From the NCBI GenBank assembly GCA_949358305.1, contig OX442319.1, forward strand, positions 6,760,001 to 6,824,000: a DNA stretch of 64,000 bases. The letters run 5' to 3'. Each line of letters starts with the position of its first letter. Positions within the stretch are counted from its first letter, which is position 1. The DNA comes from Strigamia acuminata. Its lineage: Eukaryota > Arthropoda > Chilopoda > Geophilomorpha > Linotaeniidae. A model generated the notes under the pieces. It ran no database searches. It had not been told where the DNA came from and saw only the letters and a program-made list of their open reading frames with translations. Both the position numbers and the translations under genes were made by a program. Positions 51,701 through 63,081 of the stretch are shown piece by piece.

Positions 51701-54700
51701 ACCACAAGACCAATGTCTCTGAATGTTCAGAAATAGTGTTTAAACCTTAGTAGAAGGCTCCAATGTAAGTTTTAGAAACATCCAACTAATGATTTGGGAG
51801 AATAGACTTTTGATCTCATCACAGTTGACTTAGCACAAACACCACAAGACCAATGTCTCTGAATGTTCAGAAATAGTGTTTAAACCTTAGTAGAAGGCTC
51901 CAATGTAAGTTTTAGAAACATCCAACCGATGATTTGGGAGAATAGACTTTTGATCTCATCACAGTTGACTTAGCACAAACACCACAAGACCAATGTCTCT
52001 GAATGTTCAGAAATAGTGTTTAAACCTTAGTAGAAGGCTCCAATGTAAGTTTTAGAAACATCCAACCGATGATTTGGGAGAATAGACTTTTGATCTCATC
52101 ACAGTTGACTTAGCACAAACACCACAAGACCAATGTCTCTGAATGTTCAGAAATAGTGTTTAAACCTTAGTAGAAGGCTCCAATGTAAGTTTTAGAAACA
52201 TTTAACCGATGATTTGGGAGAATAGACTTTTGATCTCATCACAGTTGACTTAGCACAAACACCACAAGACCAATGTCTCTGAATGTTCAGAAATAGTGTT
52301 TAAACCTTAGTAGAAGGCTCCAATGTAAGTTTTATAACATTTAACTGATGATTTGGGAGAATAGACTTTTGATCTCATCACAGTTGACTTAGCACAAACA
52401 CCACAAGACCAATGTCTCTGAATGTTCAGAAATAGTGTTTAAACCTTAGTAGAAGGCTCCAATGTAAGTTTTAGAAACATCCAACCGATGATTTGGGAGA
52501 ATAGACTTTTGATCTCATCACAGTTGACTTAGCACAAACACCACAAGACCAATGTCTCTGAATGTTCAGAAATAGTGTTTAAACCTTAGTAGAAGGCTCC
52601 AATGTAAGTTTTAGAAACATCCAACCGATGATTTGGGAGAATAGACTTTTGATCTCATCATAGTTGACTTAGCACAAACACCATAAGACCAATGTCTCTG
52701 AATGTTCAGAAATAGTGTTTAAACCTTAGTAGAAGGCTCCAATGTAAGTTTTAGAAACATCCAACCGATGATTTGGGAGAATAGACTTTTGATCTCATCA
52801 CAGTTGACTTAGCACAAACACCACAAGACCAATGTCTCTGAATGTTCAGAAATAGTGTTTAAACCTTAGTAGAAGCCTTCAATGTAAGTTTTAGCAACAT
52901 CCAAGCAATGATTTGGGAGAATAGACTTTTGATCTCATCACAGTTACTTAGCACAAACACCACAAGTCCAATGTCTCTGTATGTTCAGAAATAGTGTTTA
53001 AACCTTAGTAGAAGCCTTCAATATAAGTTTTAGCAACACCCAAGCATTAAATTTTGAAGAAAAAAATTTTGAGCTCATTTCACATCGCAGTTGACTTAGC
53101 ACAAACACCACAAGACCAATGTCTCTGAATGTTCAGAAATAGTGTTTAAACCTTAGTAGAAGCCTTCAATCTAAGTTTTAGCAACACCCAAGCAATAAAT
53201 TTTGAAAAAAAAATTTTGAGCTCATTTCACATCGCAGTTGACTTAGCACAAACACCACAAGTCCAATGTCTCTGAATGTTCAGAAATAGTGTTTAAACCT
53301 TAGTAGAAGGCTCCAATGTAAGTTTTAGAAACATCCAACCGATGATTTGGGAGAATAGACTTTTGATCTCATCACAGTTGACTTAGCACAAACACCACAA
53401 GACCAATGTCTCTGAATGTTCAGAAATAGTGTTTAAACCTTAGTAGAAGGCTCCAATGTAAGTTTTAGAAACATTTAACCGATGATTTGGGAGAATAGAC
53501 TTTTGATCTCATCACAGTTGACTTAGCACAAACACCACAAGACCAATGTCTCTGAATGTTCAGAAATAGTGTTTAAACCTTAGTAGAAGGCTCCAATGTA
53601 AGTTTTATAACATTTAACTGATGATTTGGGAGAATAGACTTTTGATCTCATCACAGTTGACTTAGCACAAACACCACAAGACCAATGTCTCTGAATGTTC
53701 AGAAATAGTGTTTAAACCTTAGTAGAAGGCTCCAATGTAAGTTTTAGAAACATCCAACGAATGATTTGGGAGAATAAACTTTTGATCTCATCACAGTTGA
53801 CTTAGCACAAACACCACAAGTCCAATGTCTCTGAATGTTCAGAAATAGTGTTTAAACCTTAGTAGAAGCCTTCAATATAAGTTTTAGCAACACCCAAGCA
53901 TTAAATTTTGAAAAAAAAATTTTGAGCTCATTTCACATCGTAGTTGACTTAGCACAAACACCACAAGACCAATGTCTCTGAATGTTCAGAAATAGTGTTT
54001 AAACCTTAGTAGAAGCCTTCAATATAAGTTTTAGCAACACCTAAGCAATAAATTTTGAAAAAAAAATTTTGAGCTCATTTCACATCGCAGTTGACTTAGC
54101 ACAAACACCACAAGTCCAATGTCTCTGAATGTTCAGAAATAGTGTTTAAACCTTAGTAGAAGGCTCCAATGTAAGTTTTAGAAACATCCAACCGATGATT
54201 TGGGAGAATAGACTTTTGATCTCATCACAGTTGACTTAGCACAAACACCACAAGACCAATGTCTCTGAATGTTCAGAAATAGTGTTTAAACCTTAGTAGA
54301 AGGCTCCAATGTAAGTTTTAGAAACATCCAACCGATGATTTGGGAGAATAGACTTTGATCTCATCACAGTTGACTTAGCACAAACACCACAAGACCAATG
54401 TCTCTGAATGTTCAGAAATAGTGTTTAAACCTTAGTAGAAGCCTTCAATGTAAGTTTTAGCAACATCCAAGCAATGATTTGGGAGAATAGACTTTTGATC
54501 TCATCACAGTTACTTAGCACAAACACCACAAGTCCAATGTCTCTGAATGTTCAGAAATAGTGTTTAAACCTTAGTAGAAGGCTCCAATGTAAGTTTTATA
54601 ACATTTAACCGATGATTTGGGAGAATAGACTTTTGATCTCATCACAGTTGACTTAGCACAAACACCACAAGACCAATGTCTCTGAATGTTCAGAAATAGT

Positions 54701-57700
54701 GTTTAAACCTTAGTAGAAGGCTCCAATGTAAGTTTTAGAAACATCCAACGAATGATTTGGGAGAATAAACTTTTGATCTCATCACAGTTGACTTAGCACA
54801 AACACCACAAGTCTAATGTCTCTGAATGTTCAGAAATAGTGTTTAAACCTTAGTAGAAGCCTTCAATATAAGTTTTAGCAACACCCAAGCATTAAATTTT
54901 AAAAAAAAAATTTTGAGCTCATTTCACATCGCAGTTGACTTAGCACAAACACCACAAGACCAATGTCTCTGAATGTTCAGAAATAGTGTTTAAACCTTAG
55001 TAGAAGCCTTCAATATAAGTTTTAGCAACACCTAAGCAATAAATTTTGAAAAAAAAATTTTGAGCTCATTTCACATCGCAGTTGACTTAGCACAAACACC
55101 ACAAGACCAATGTCTCTGAATGTTCAGAAATAGTGTTTAAACCTTAGTAGAAGCCTTCAATATAAGTTTTAGCAACACCTAAGCAATAAATTTTGAAAAA
55201 AAAATTTTGAGCTCATTTCACATCGCAGTTGACTTAGCACAAACACCACAAGTCCAATGTCTCTGAATGTTCAGAAATAGTGTTTAAACCTTAGTAGAAG
55301 GCTCCAATGTAAGTTTTAGAAACATCCAACCGATGATTTGGGAGAATAGACTTTTGATCTCATCACAGTTGACTTAGCACAAACACCACAAGACCAATGT
55401 CTTTGAATGTTCAGAAATAGTGTTTAAACCTTAGTAGAAGGCTCCAATGTAAGTTTTAGAAACATTTAACCGATGATTTGGGAGAATAGACTTTTGATCT
55501 CATCACAGTTGACTTAGCACAAACACCACAAGACCAATGTCTCTGAATGTTCAGAAATAGTGTTTAAACCTTAGTAGAAGGCTCCAATGTAAGTTTTAGA
55601 AACATCCAACCAATGATTTGGGAGAATAGACTTTTGATCTCATCACAGTTGACTTAGCACAAACACCACAAGACCAATGTCTCTGAATGTTCAGAAATAG
55701 TGTTTAAACCTTAGTAGAAGGCTCCAATGTAAGTTTTAGAAACATCCAACCGATGATTTGGGAGAATAGACTTTTGATCTCATCACAGTTGACTTAGCAC
55801 AAACACCACAAGACCAATGTCTCTGAATGTTCAGAAATAGTGTTTAAACCTTAGTAGAAGGCTCCAATGTAAGTTTTAGAAACATTTAACCGATGATTTG
55901 GGAGAATAGACTTTTGATCTCATCACAGTTGACTTAGCACAAACACCACAAGACCAATGTCTCTGAATGTTCAGAAATAGTGTTTAAACCTTAGTAGAAG
56001 GCTCCAATGTAAGTTTTAGAAACATCCAACGAATGATTTGGGAGAATAAACTTTTGATCTCATCACAGTTGACTTAGCACAAACACCACAAGTCCAATGT
56101 CTCTGAATGTTCAGAAATAGTGTTTAAACCTTAGTAGAAGCCTTCAATATAAGTTTTAGCAACACCCAAGCATTAAATTTTGAAAAAAAAATTTTGAGCT
56201 TATTTCACATCGTAGTTGACTTAGCACAAACACCACAAGACCAATGTCTCTGAATGTTCAGAAATAGTGTTTAAACCTTAGTAGAAGCCTTCAATATAAG
56301 TTTTAGCAACACCTAAGCAATAAATTTTGAAAAAAAAATTTTGAGCTCATTTCACATCGCAGTTGACTTAGCACAAACACCACAAGTCCAATGTCTCTGA
56401 ATGTTCAGAAATAGTGTTTAAACCTTAGTAGAAGGCTCCAATGTAAGTTTTAGAAACATCCAACCGATGATTTGGGAGAATAGACTTTTGATCTCATCAC
56501 AGTTGACTTAGCACAAACACCACAAGACCAATGTCTCTGAATGTTCAGAAATAGTGTTTAAACCTTAGTAGAAGGCTCCAATGTAAGTTTTAGAAACATT
56601 CAACCGATGATTTGGGAGAATAGACTTTTGATCTCATCATAGTTGACTTAGCACAAACACCATAAGACCAATGTCTCTGAATGTTCAGAAATAGTGTTTA
56701 AACCTTAGTAGAAGGCTCCAATGTAAGTTTTAGAAACATCCAACCGATGATTTGGGAGAATAGACTTTGATCTCATCACAGTTGACTTAGCACAAACACC
56801 ACAAGACCAATGTCTCTGAATGTTCAGAAATAGTGTTTAAACCTTAGTAGAAGCCTTCAATGTAAGTTTTAGCAACATCCAAGCAATGATTTGGGAGAAT
56901 AGACTTTTGATCTCATCACAGTTACTTAGCACAAACACCACAAGTCCAATGTCTCTGAATGTTCAGAAATAGTGTTTAAACCTTAGTAGAAGGCTCCAAT
57001 GTAAGTTTTATAACATTTAACCGATGATTTGGGAGAATAGACTTTTGATCTCATCACAGTTGACTTAGCACAAACACCACAAGTCTAATGTCTCTGAATG
57101 TTCAGAAATAGTGTTTAAACCTTAGTAGAAGCCTTCAATATAAGTTTTAGCAACACCCAAGCATTAAATTTTAAAAAAAAAATTTTGAGCTCATTTCACA
57201 TCGCAGTTGACTTAGCACAAACACCACAAGACCAATGTCTCTGAATGTTCAGAAATAGTGTTTAAACCTTAGTAGAAGCCTTCAATATAAGTTTTAGCAA
57301 CACCTAAGCAATAAATTTTGAAAAAAAAATTTTGAGCTCATTTCACATCGCAGTTGACTTAGCACAAACACCACAAGTCCAATGTCTCTGAATGTTCAGA
57401 AATAGTGTTTAAACCTTAGTAGAAGGCTCCAATGTAAGTTTTAGAAACATCCAACCGATGATTTGGGAGAATAGACTTTTGATCTCATCACAGTTGACTT
57501 AGCACAAACACCACAAGACCAATGTCTCTGAATGTTCAGAAATAGTGTTTAAACCTTAGTAGAAGGCTCCAATGTAAGTTTTAGAAACATCCAACCGATG
57601 ATTTGGGAGAATAGACTTTTGATCTCATCATAGTTGACTTAGCACAAACACCATAAGACCAATGTCTCTGAATGTTCAGAAATAGTGTTTAAACCTTAGT

Positions 57701-58480
57701 AGAAGGCTCCAATGTAAGTTTTAGAAACATCCAACCGATGATTTGGGAGAATAGACTTTTGATCTCATCACAGTTGACTTAGCACAAACACCACAAGACC
57801 AATGTCTCTGAATGTTCAGAAATAGTGTTTAAACCTTAGTAGAAGCCTTCAATGTAAGTTTTAGCAACATCCAAGCAATGATTTGGGAGAATAGACTTTT
57901 GATCTCATCACAGTTACTTAGCACAAACACCACAAGACCAATGTCTCTGAATGTTCAGAAATAGTGTTTAAACCTTAGTAGAAGGCTCCAATGTAAGTTT
58001 TATAACATTTAACTGATGATTTGGGAGAATAGACTTTTGATCTCATCACAGTTGACTTAGCACAAACACCACAAGACCAATGTCTCTGAATGTTCAGAAA
58101 TAGTGTTTAAACCTTAGTAGAAGGCTCCAATGTAAGTTTTAGAAACATCCAACGAATGATTTGGGAGAATAAACTTTTGATCTCATCACAGTTGACTTAG
58201 CACAAACACCACAAGTCCAATGTCTCTGAATGTTCAGAAATAGTGTTTAAACCTTAGTAGAAGCCTTCAATATAAGTTTTAGCAACACCCAAGCATTAAA
58301 TTTTGAAAAAAAAATTTTGAGCTTATTTCACATCGTAGTTGACTTAGCACAAACACCACAAGACCAATGTCTCTGAATGTTCAGAAATAGTGTTTAAACC
58401 TTAGTAGAAGCCTTCAATATAAGTTTTAGCAACACCTAAGCAATAAATTTTGAAAAAAAAATTTTGAGCTCATTTCACAT
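45741..58480. repeat. 140-bp satellite array, right part
   Basis: About 91 tandem monomers of 140 bp (for example GTTGACTTAGC at 46175 and 46315). Two monomer classes alternate irregularly. One contains GATTTGGGAGAATAGACTTT. The other contains ATTTTGAAAAAAAAATTTTG, a self-complementary A/T block. A rarer junction, CAGTTACTTAGC, recurs and marks blocks of about 2-3 kb (near 45741, 48141, 51111 and 52945), giving a higher-order structure. No coding potential was seen. Confidence 0.97.
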
Positions 58481-59521
58481 TGTTGCGAGCAAGAACGCAA
58501 CAAAAAGATCTGGAGATTTCACGTTGTTTATCTTCTGAAAGGAAGAAAAGGCTTTTTTAATTTTGTTGTCAAGTTTGAATAGATTTTTAACACATATCTG
58601 ACATGTCCAGTTGGTTTGCTGCTTTGTTGACACGATCCTGGAAGTTCAAGGGGGTTGCCACTTCGCCTGCCACACCTGGAATGTTTGAAAGTTGTGTTTT
58701 TAGTCTTTTGTAATTGTTTTATGTGTCTTTTTCACTTTTAGGTGTTGTTTCTAGTATTTGTAAGTTCTCTCCCGTTTCCAGTTCACTTGCGAGGGAGATA
58801 GTCGTGCACCGGCAAGATGGCCGCCATAGCGCAAGTGAACTGGGAGACGGGAAGAACCTGAAATAAGCACAATTGCAGTTTTAGTGCTTGTTTTGCTTGT
58901 GATTTAATTTATACTAACTTGTATTGGTGTTTAAGGAACTCCCCAGGTGTCCTGGGTCGCTGGATGAACGTTGGACATCGTTTGTGAGCGTTCGGGAGCG
59001 TCGGGCGTGAGCGCACGCCTTGCGACGCCTCTCGTGGTCGTGTGGGTCCTGCAAATGAGTTGAATTGGTCGGGTTTCAATGTCCAAGCACTGGGAAAGTT
59101 GTACTGACCGTTCTAGGACGCAGATCCATCGTTGAGAAGGCCTGTGAGTCGCTTGCGACCTTGTTTGGCTCCATTCACGTCATTTTAGCAGTTGCATGGT
59201 CGCCATCTTGGATTTGGTGCTGCACTGGTGCCCTGTTATTATTTAGTTTGGGGTTTTAATGAAACCTGGACATAGGGAATATATACTAGTTATTGTTTGT
59301 ATAAATTACCAATATTAAGAGTTATTAATCTAAGCCTTTACCTTTGTTATTGCATGGTTGTAAAGGGGTTAAAACTGTGACACGTTGCGCCCTCTGTTGG
59401 TGGTGATTGGGTTTGGGCTAAGCATTGTGTTTTGAGTGTAATTAATGTTAGTTTTAGCCTTTGAATTATCTGTTAAGTTTAAGTGAAGTGCTGTTTGCAC
59501 AGGTCATAATGTTATCAAGGT
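58481..59521 (+). repeat. 1041-bp tandem copy 1
   Basis: First copy of the duplication. It holds a 28-bp imperfect inverted repeat (58764-58791 with 58830-58857) around AAGATGGCCGCCAT, and a second GCCATCTT near 59202. Confidence 0.93.
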
Positions 59522-60562
59522 TGTTGCGAGCAAGAACGCAACAAAAAGATCTGGAGATTTCACGTTGTTTATCTTCTGAAAGGAAGAAAAGGCTTTTTTA
59601 ATTTTGTTGTCAAGTTTGAATAGATTTTTAACACATATCTGACATGTCCAGTTGGTTTGCTGCTTTGTTGACACGATCCTGGAAGTTCAAGGGGGTTGCC
59701 ACTTCGCCTGCCACACCTGGAATGTTTGAAAGTTGTGTTTTTAGTCTTTTGTAATTGTTTTATGTGTCTTTTTCACTTTTAGGTGTTGTTTCTAGTATTT
59801 GTAAGTTCTCTCCCGTTTCCAGTTCACTTGCGAGGGAGATAGTCGTGCACCGGCAAGATGGCCGCCATAGCGCAAGTGAACTGGGAGACGGGAAGAACCT
59901 GAAATAAGCACAATTGCAGTTTTAGTGCTTGTTTTGCTTGTGATTTAATTTATACTAACTTGTATTGGTGTTTAAGGAACTCCCCAGGTGTCCTGGGTCG
60001 CTGGATGAACGTTGGACATCGTTTGTGAGCGTTCGGGAGCGTCGGGCGTGAGCGCACGCCTTGCGACGCCTCTCGTGGTCGTGTGGGTCCTGCAAATGAG
60101 TTGAATTGGTCGGGTTTCAATGTCCAAGCACTGGGAAAGTTGTACTGACCGTTCTAGGACGCAGATCCATCGTTGAGAAGGCCTGTGAGTCGCTTGCGAC
60201 CTTGTTTGGCTCCATTCACGTCATTTTAGCAGTTGCATGGTCGCCATCTTGGATTTGGTGCTGCACTGGTGCCCTGTTATTATTTAGTTTGGGGTTTTAA
60301 TGAAACCTGGACATAGGGAATATATACTAGTTATTGTTTGTATAAATTACCAATATTAAGAGTTATTAATCTAAGCCTTTACCTTTGTTATTGCATGGTT
60401 GTAAAGGGGTTAAAACTGTGACACGTTGCGCCCTCTGTTGGTGGTGATTGGGTTTGGGCTAAGCATTGTGTTTTGAGTGTAATTAATGTTAGTTTTAGCC
60501 TTTGAATTATCTGTTAAGTTTAAGTGAAGTGCTGTTTGCACAGGTCATAATGTTATCAAGGT
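59522..60562 (+). repeat. 1041-bp tandem copy 2
   Basis: Second copy. I saw no difference from copy 1. The same inverted repeat lies at 59805-59832 and 59871-59898. Confidence 0.93.
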
Positions 60563-60902
60563 GTTAGGTTAAGTTTTGCCTTTACTTATGTTAAGTTTGA
60601 CATCTGTTGTAGGAATACGGAAACCTTGTTGGCACTATTGTTATTATGCAAATCTGTATTGTTTGGTCACTGATATTTATTGTAAGCAGGTGACCAGTTG
60701 TTGTGTGGTTGCTAAAGAAGCAATCAGTTGTTACTTGTTGTTAAGATTAAAAAGTTGATGTGTTTTCACTCCTGCTTTGAACATTCTTTTCTGATCTTAT
60801 TTCCTACTCAGGGAAATATGCAAATGAGTGAGTAGAAAGCTTTGCATGCTCTCCTCCTCACTGGAGGCACAAGGTTTTCCCCAGTATCCAGAGAGCTTCC
60901 TT

Positions 60903-62260
60903 TGTTGCTAGCAACATAAAGGAAAGCTGCTAAACGTCTTAAAAATTAGTCATCTGGAATTATTAAAAAGGGTTTTTAATATTTATCTTAGATTGGGAAT
61001 TTAATTAGACACTTATTTGAATATAAGTCTTCTTTGAGTTAGTTTGAGTGAATTTCTCAGTACTGGTTGATCTGACCGGATAAATCTGGGAAGAAAAGAG
61101 TTTTTACATTAGTTATTTATCCACTTAGAATTTATTTTCTATCTTGTTTACCTGTGTTATGCATGTTTTGATGTTTCCAAGTGTTTTCCTGTTTCCAGTC
61201 CACTACTGTCAATGTAGTGACAAGGTGTAATGATGCTCTCAGACAGCAAAAGGGTACTAGAATGAGAAATGTATGTTATTATCAGTTTTAAGCTGTTTCA
61301 ATCAATTTCTGTTTGTTTTCTGTATATTACTAACCAATTAAGCGTTTTGTTAACTTAGATTGTGTGTAGCCTGTCTAGTGAGCTAATTTCAAGCCTTTCT
61401 ATCTTCCTGCAAGTGATCTCTGTTTACATTGTCGGCCATTACTGTGGGAGTGGTCTACTTGTATCTGTAAAGAGAGGAGAAAATGTTTAATCCCAAAGAG
61501 TTTTTGTGGGTTCTGATTAATAATTAATCACTTAATTATTATGCAATGTAAAAGTGTTAAGTTTAAGATTTATCTGTGTTGATTTATAACTTAACTTCTG
61601 CACTTACTGTAAAGTTGCCAGCTCATTGGTCTAAAATGTCTTTACTTATTCTTTTCTCTATTTTATGAGTTGTTCAGTGTGTTTTAGAGTGAATAATTTA
61701 GTTCTCAACGAGCATTGTGGTTAGAGACTGTTGTTAATGTATACTTTTGCATTTAATGTCAAATACTTGCTGTTAGGCTTATGTGTTTTCAACTATTAAC
61801 TTCTACGGTAGTTTTGTTGTGCCAGCAGTACTTATTTCTCTTTACAAGCACTTAGAGACCTCTGTAACTTTAAGTGCAAGTGTCCTTATACAATGTGGAG
61901 ATAGTTACACTTGTTGTTTCTTATTATTGTTAAAGTGTGACTTCTTTGTAATATCCTCGTGATTCAATTGTAGTAGTCTTGTTAAGAATTTAGAGAATAA
62001 AATGGTTGCTTTTTATTTCTCTCCAAGTCTCATTTCTCTATACAACCAGAAAGCAATGTGCAGTGAGTAGAAAAATCCTCCTTCCTCCTCCTTGAACTCA
62101 CCAGTGGCAGATCATCATGTGAAGCAGCAAGTTCAAGTCCAGTGTTTGCATTTCTTCAAGTCTTTGGCCAACTTCTGTGTATCAATTTTAGCCAAGCAGC
62201 AGTCAAGTATTGCCGCCCCTCCTTCTGGCCTGGTTGTCGCCTGCGACCTTGCCAGAAACA
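60903..62260 (+). repeat. 5' LTR of the second TK-family copy
   Basis: 1,358 bp, TGTTGCTAGCAACA start and GCCAGAAACA end. It has a few substitutions and one extra T relative to the LTR at 39155. Confidence 0.94.
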
Positions 62261-62263
62261 ATT

Positions 62264-62283
62264 TGGTACCGTGAACCAAGGAT
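62264..62283 (+). other. Altered primer binding site of the second TK-family copy
   Basis: Reads TGGTACCGTGAACCAAGGAT. Compared with the site at 40515 it has one substitution and two inserted A residues, which may weaken primer pairing. Confidence 0.6.
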
Positions 62284-63081
62284 TTCTTCCAGTTATCTCA
62301 GTGGACCTTCATGTGTGCTGCAAAATTCATCAGTGGGTTTTGTTCTCAAGCTGTGCAAAGCTTTTATGTGTAAAGTGCCATTGAAGCTGTGCCACTACAG
62401 TGAAGTGTATGCTCTCGTCAGCCTTTCACAGGCAAAAAAGTGGGTTTTTCAAGTTGGATTCTCAAATTGTCAAGATGGTCAAGATGTTTTTCAACTTGGA
62501 TCAAGCAAGGCTTCGAGAGTACGAGCGATCCTGCACGACAATCAATTCCAAACACAACGCAATGTACATCCTACAAGAAGATTTGAAGAAATAATTATTA
62601 AGAATTATTATTTAAATAGAATAATATCCGAATTTGCTGCTGTAATTATTTCAAAAAGAGTTTTTGATTAGAAACTGGTGTAGTTGGGGGGAGAAGAAGT
62701 TTAAGTCTTAACCATTTGATAAAATTCTCGATTCCAGTTTGTGGAATTTAGAGAATATCCAGTGAATTAGTGAATAATACCAAGCTTTAGTGTTGGTATC
62801 CCAATTTAAAACGAGTATCTAGTCAGAAACTCAATTGTGAAAATAAGAGAATTGTCAATTACCTTTAATTATTGAATTTTGGGGGTTAAATTGCCAATCC
62901 TGTTAACATCTCGTGTGTTTCAATCCTGTTAACAGCTTGTGGATATCCATCCTGTTTTTGTGTGTTCAGTAAATCCTAGAGTGTAAAAGAATTAGACAAT
63001 TTCTTGTTAACCAATTTAGTCAGTTAAGTTGAGTTTGAATCCTGAACTGATCCTTGAATTCTTCATTTCTCGGTGAGGATT

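Larger units (their letters stand above)
58481..60902 (+). repeat. Related LTR with a 1041-bp internal duplication, truncated at right
   Basis: It starts TGTTGCGAGCAAG directly after the satellite and contains two head-to-tail 1,041-bp copies (58481-59521 and 59522-60562). It then continues 340 bp with GTGAGTAG (60828-60835) and CTCTCCTCCTCACTGG, the layout seen near the 3' ends of the 39155-type LTRs. It stops where the next element's LTR begins at 60903. I read it as the 5' or solo LTR of a third BEL-like family with a duplicated U3. No ORF beyond 64 codons. Confidence 0.65.

Noticed and set aside
45741-58480. CRISPR-like regular repeats
   Set aside because: The 140-bp units are contiguous without unique spacers, and the context is eukaryotic satellite DNA.
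59065-60300. Duplicated 64-codon ORFs in the 1041-bp repeats
   Set aside because: Duplicated only because the whole repeat is. Short, and no homology is recognisable.
37162-62274. 60-75 codon ORFs at the end of each TK-family LTR
   Set aside because: They lie within LTR sequence, have no recognisable domain and differ at their ends between copies.
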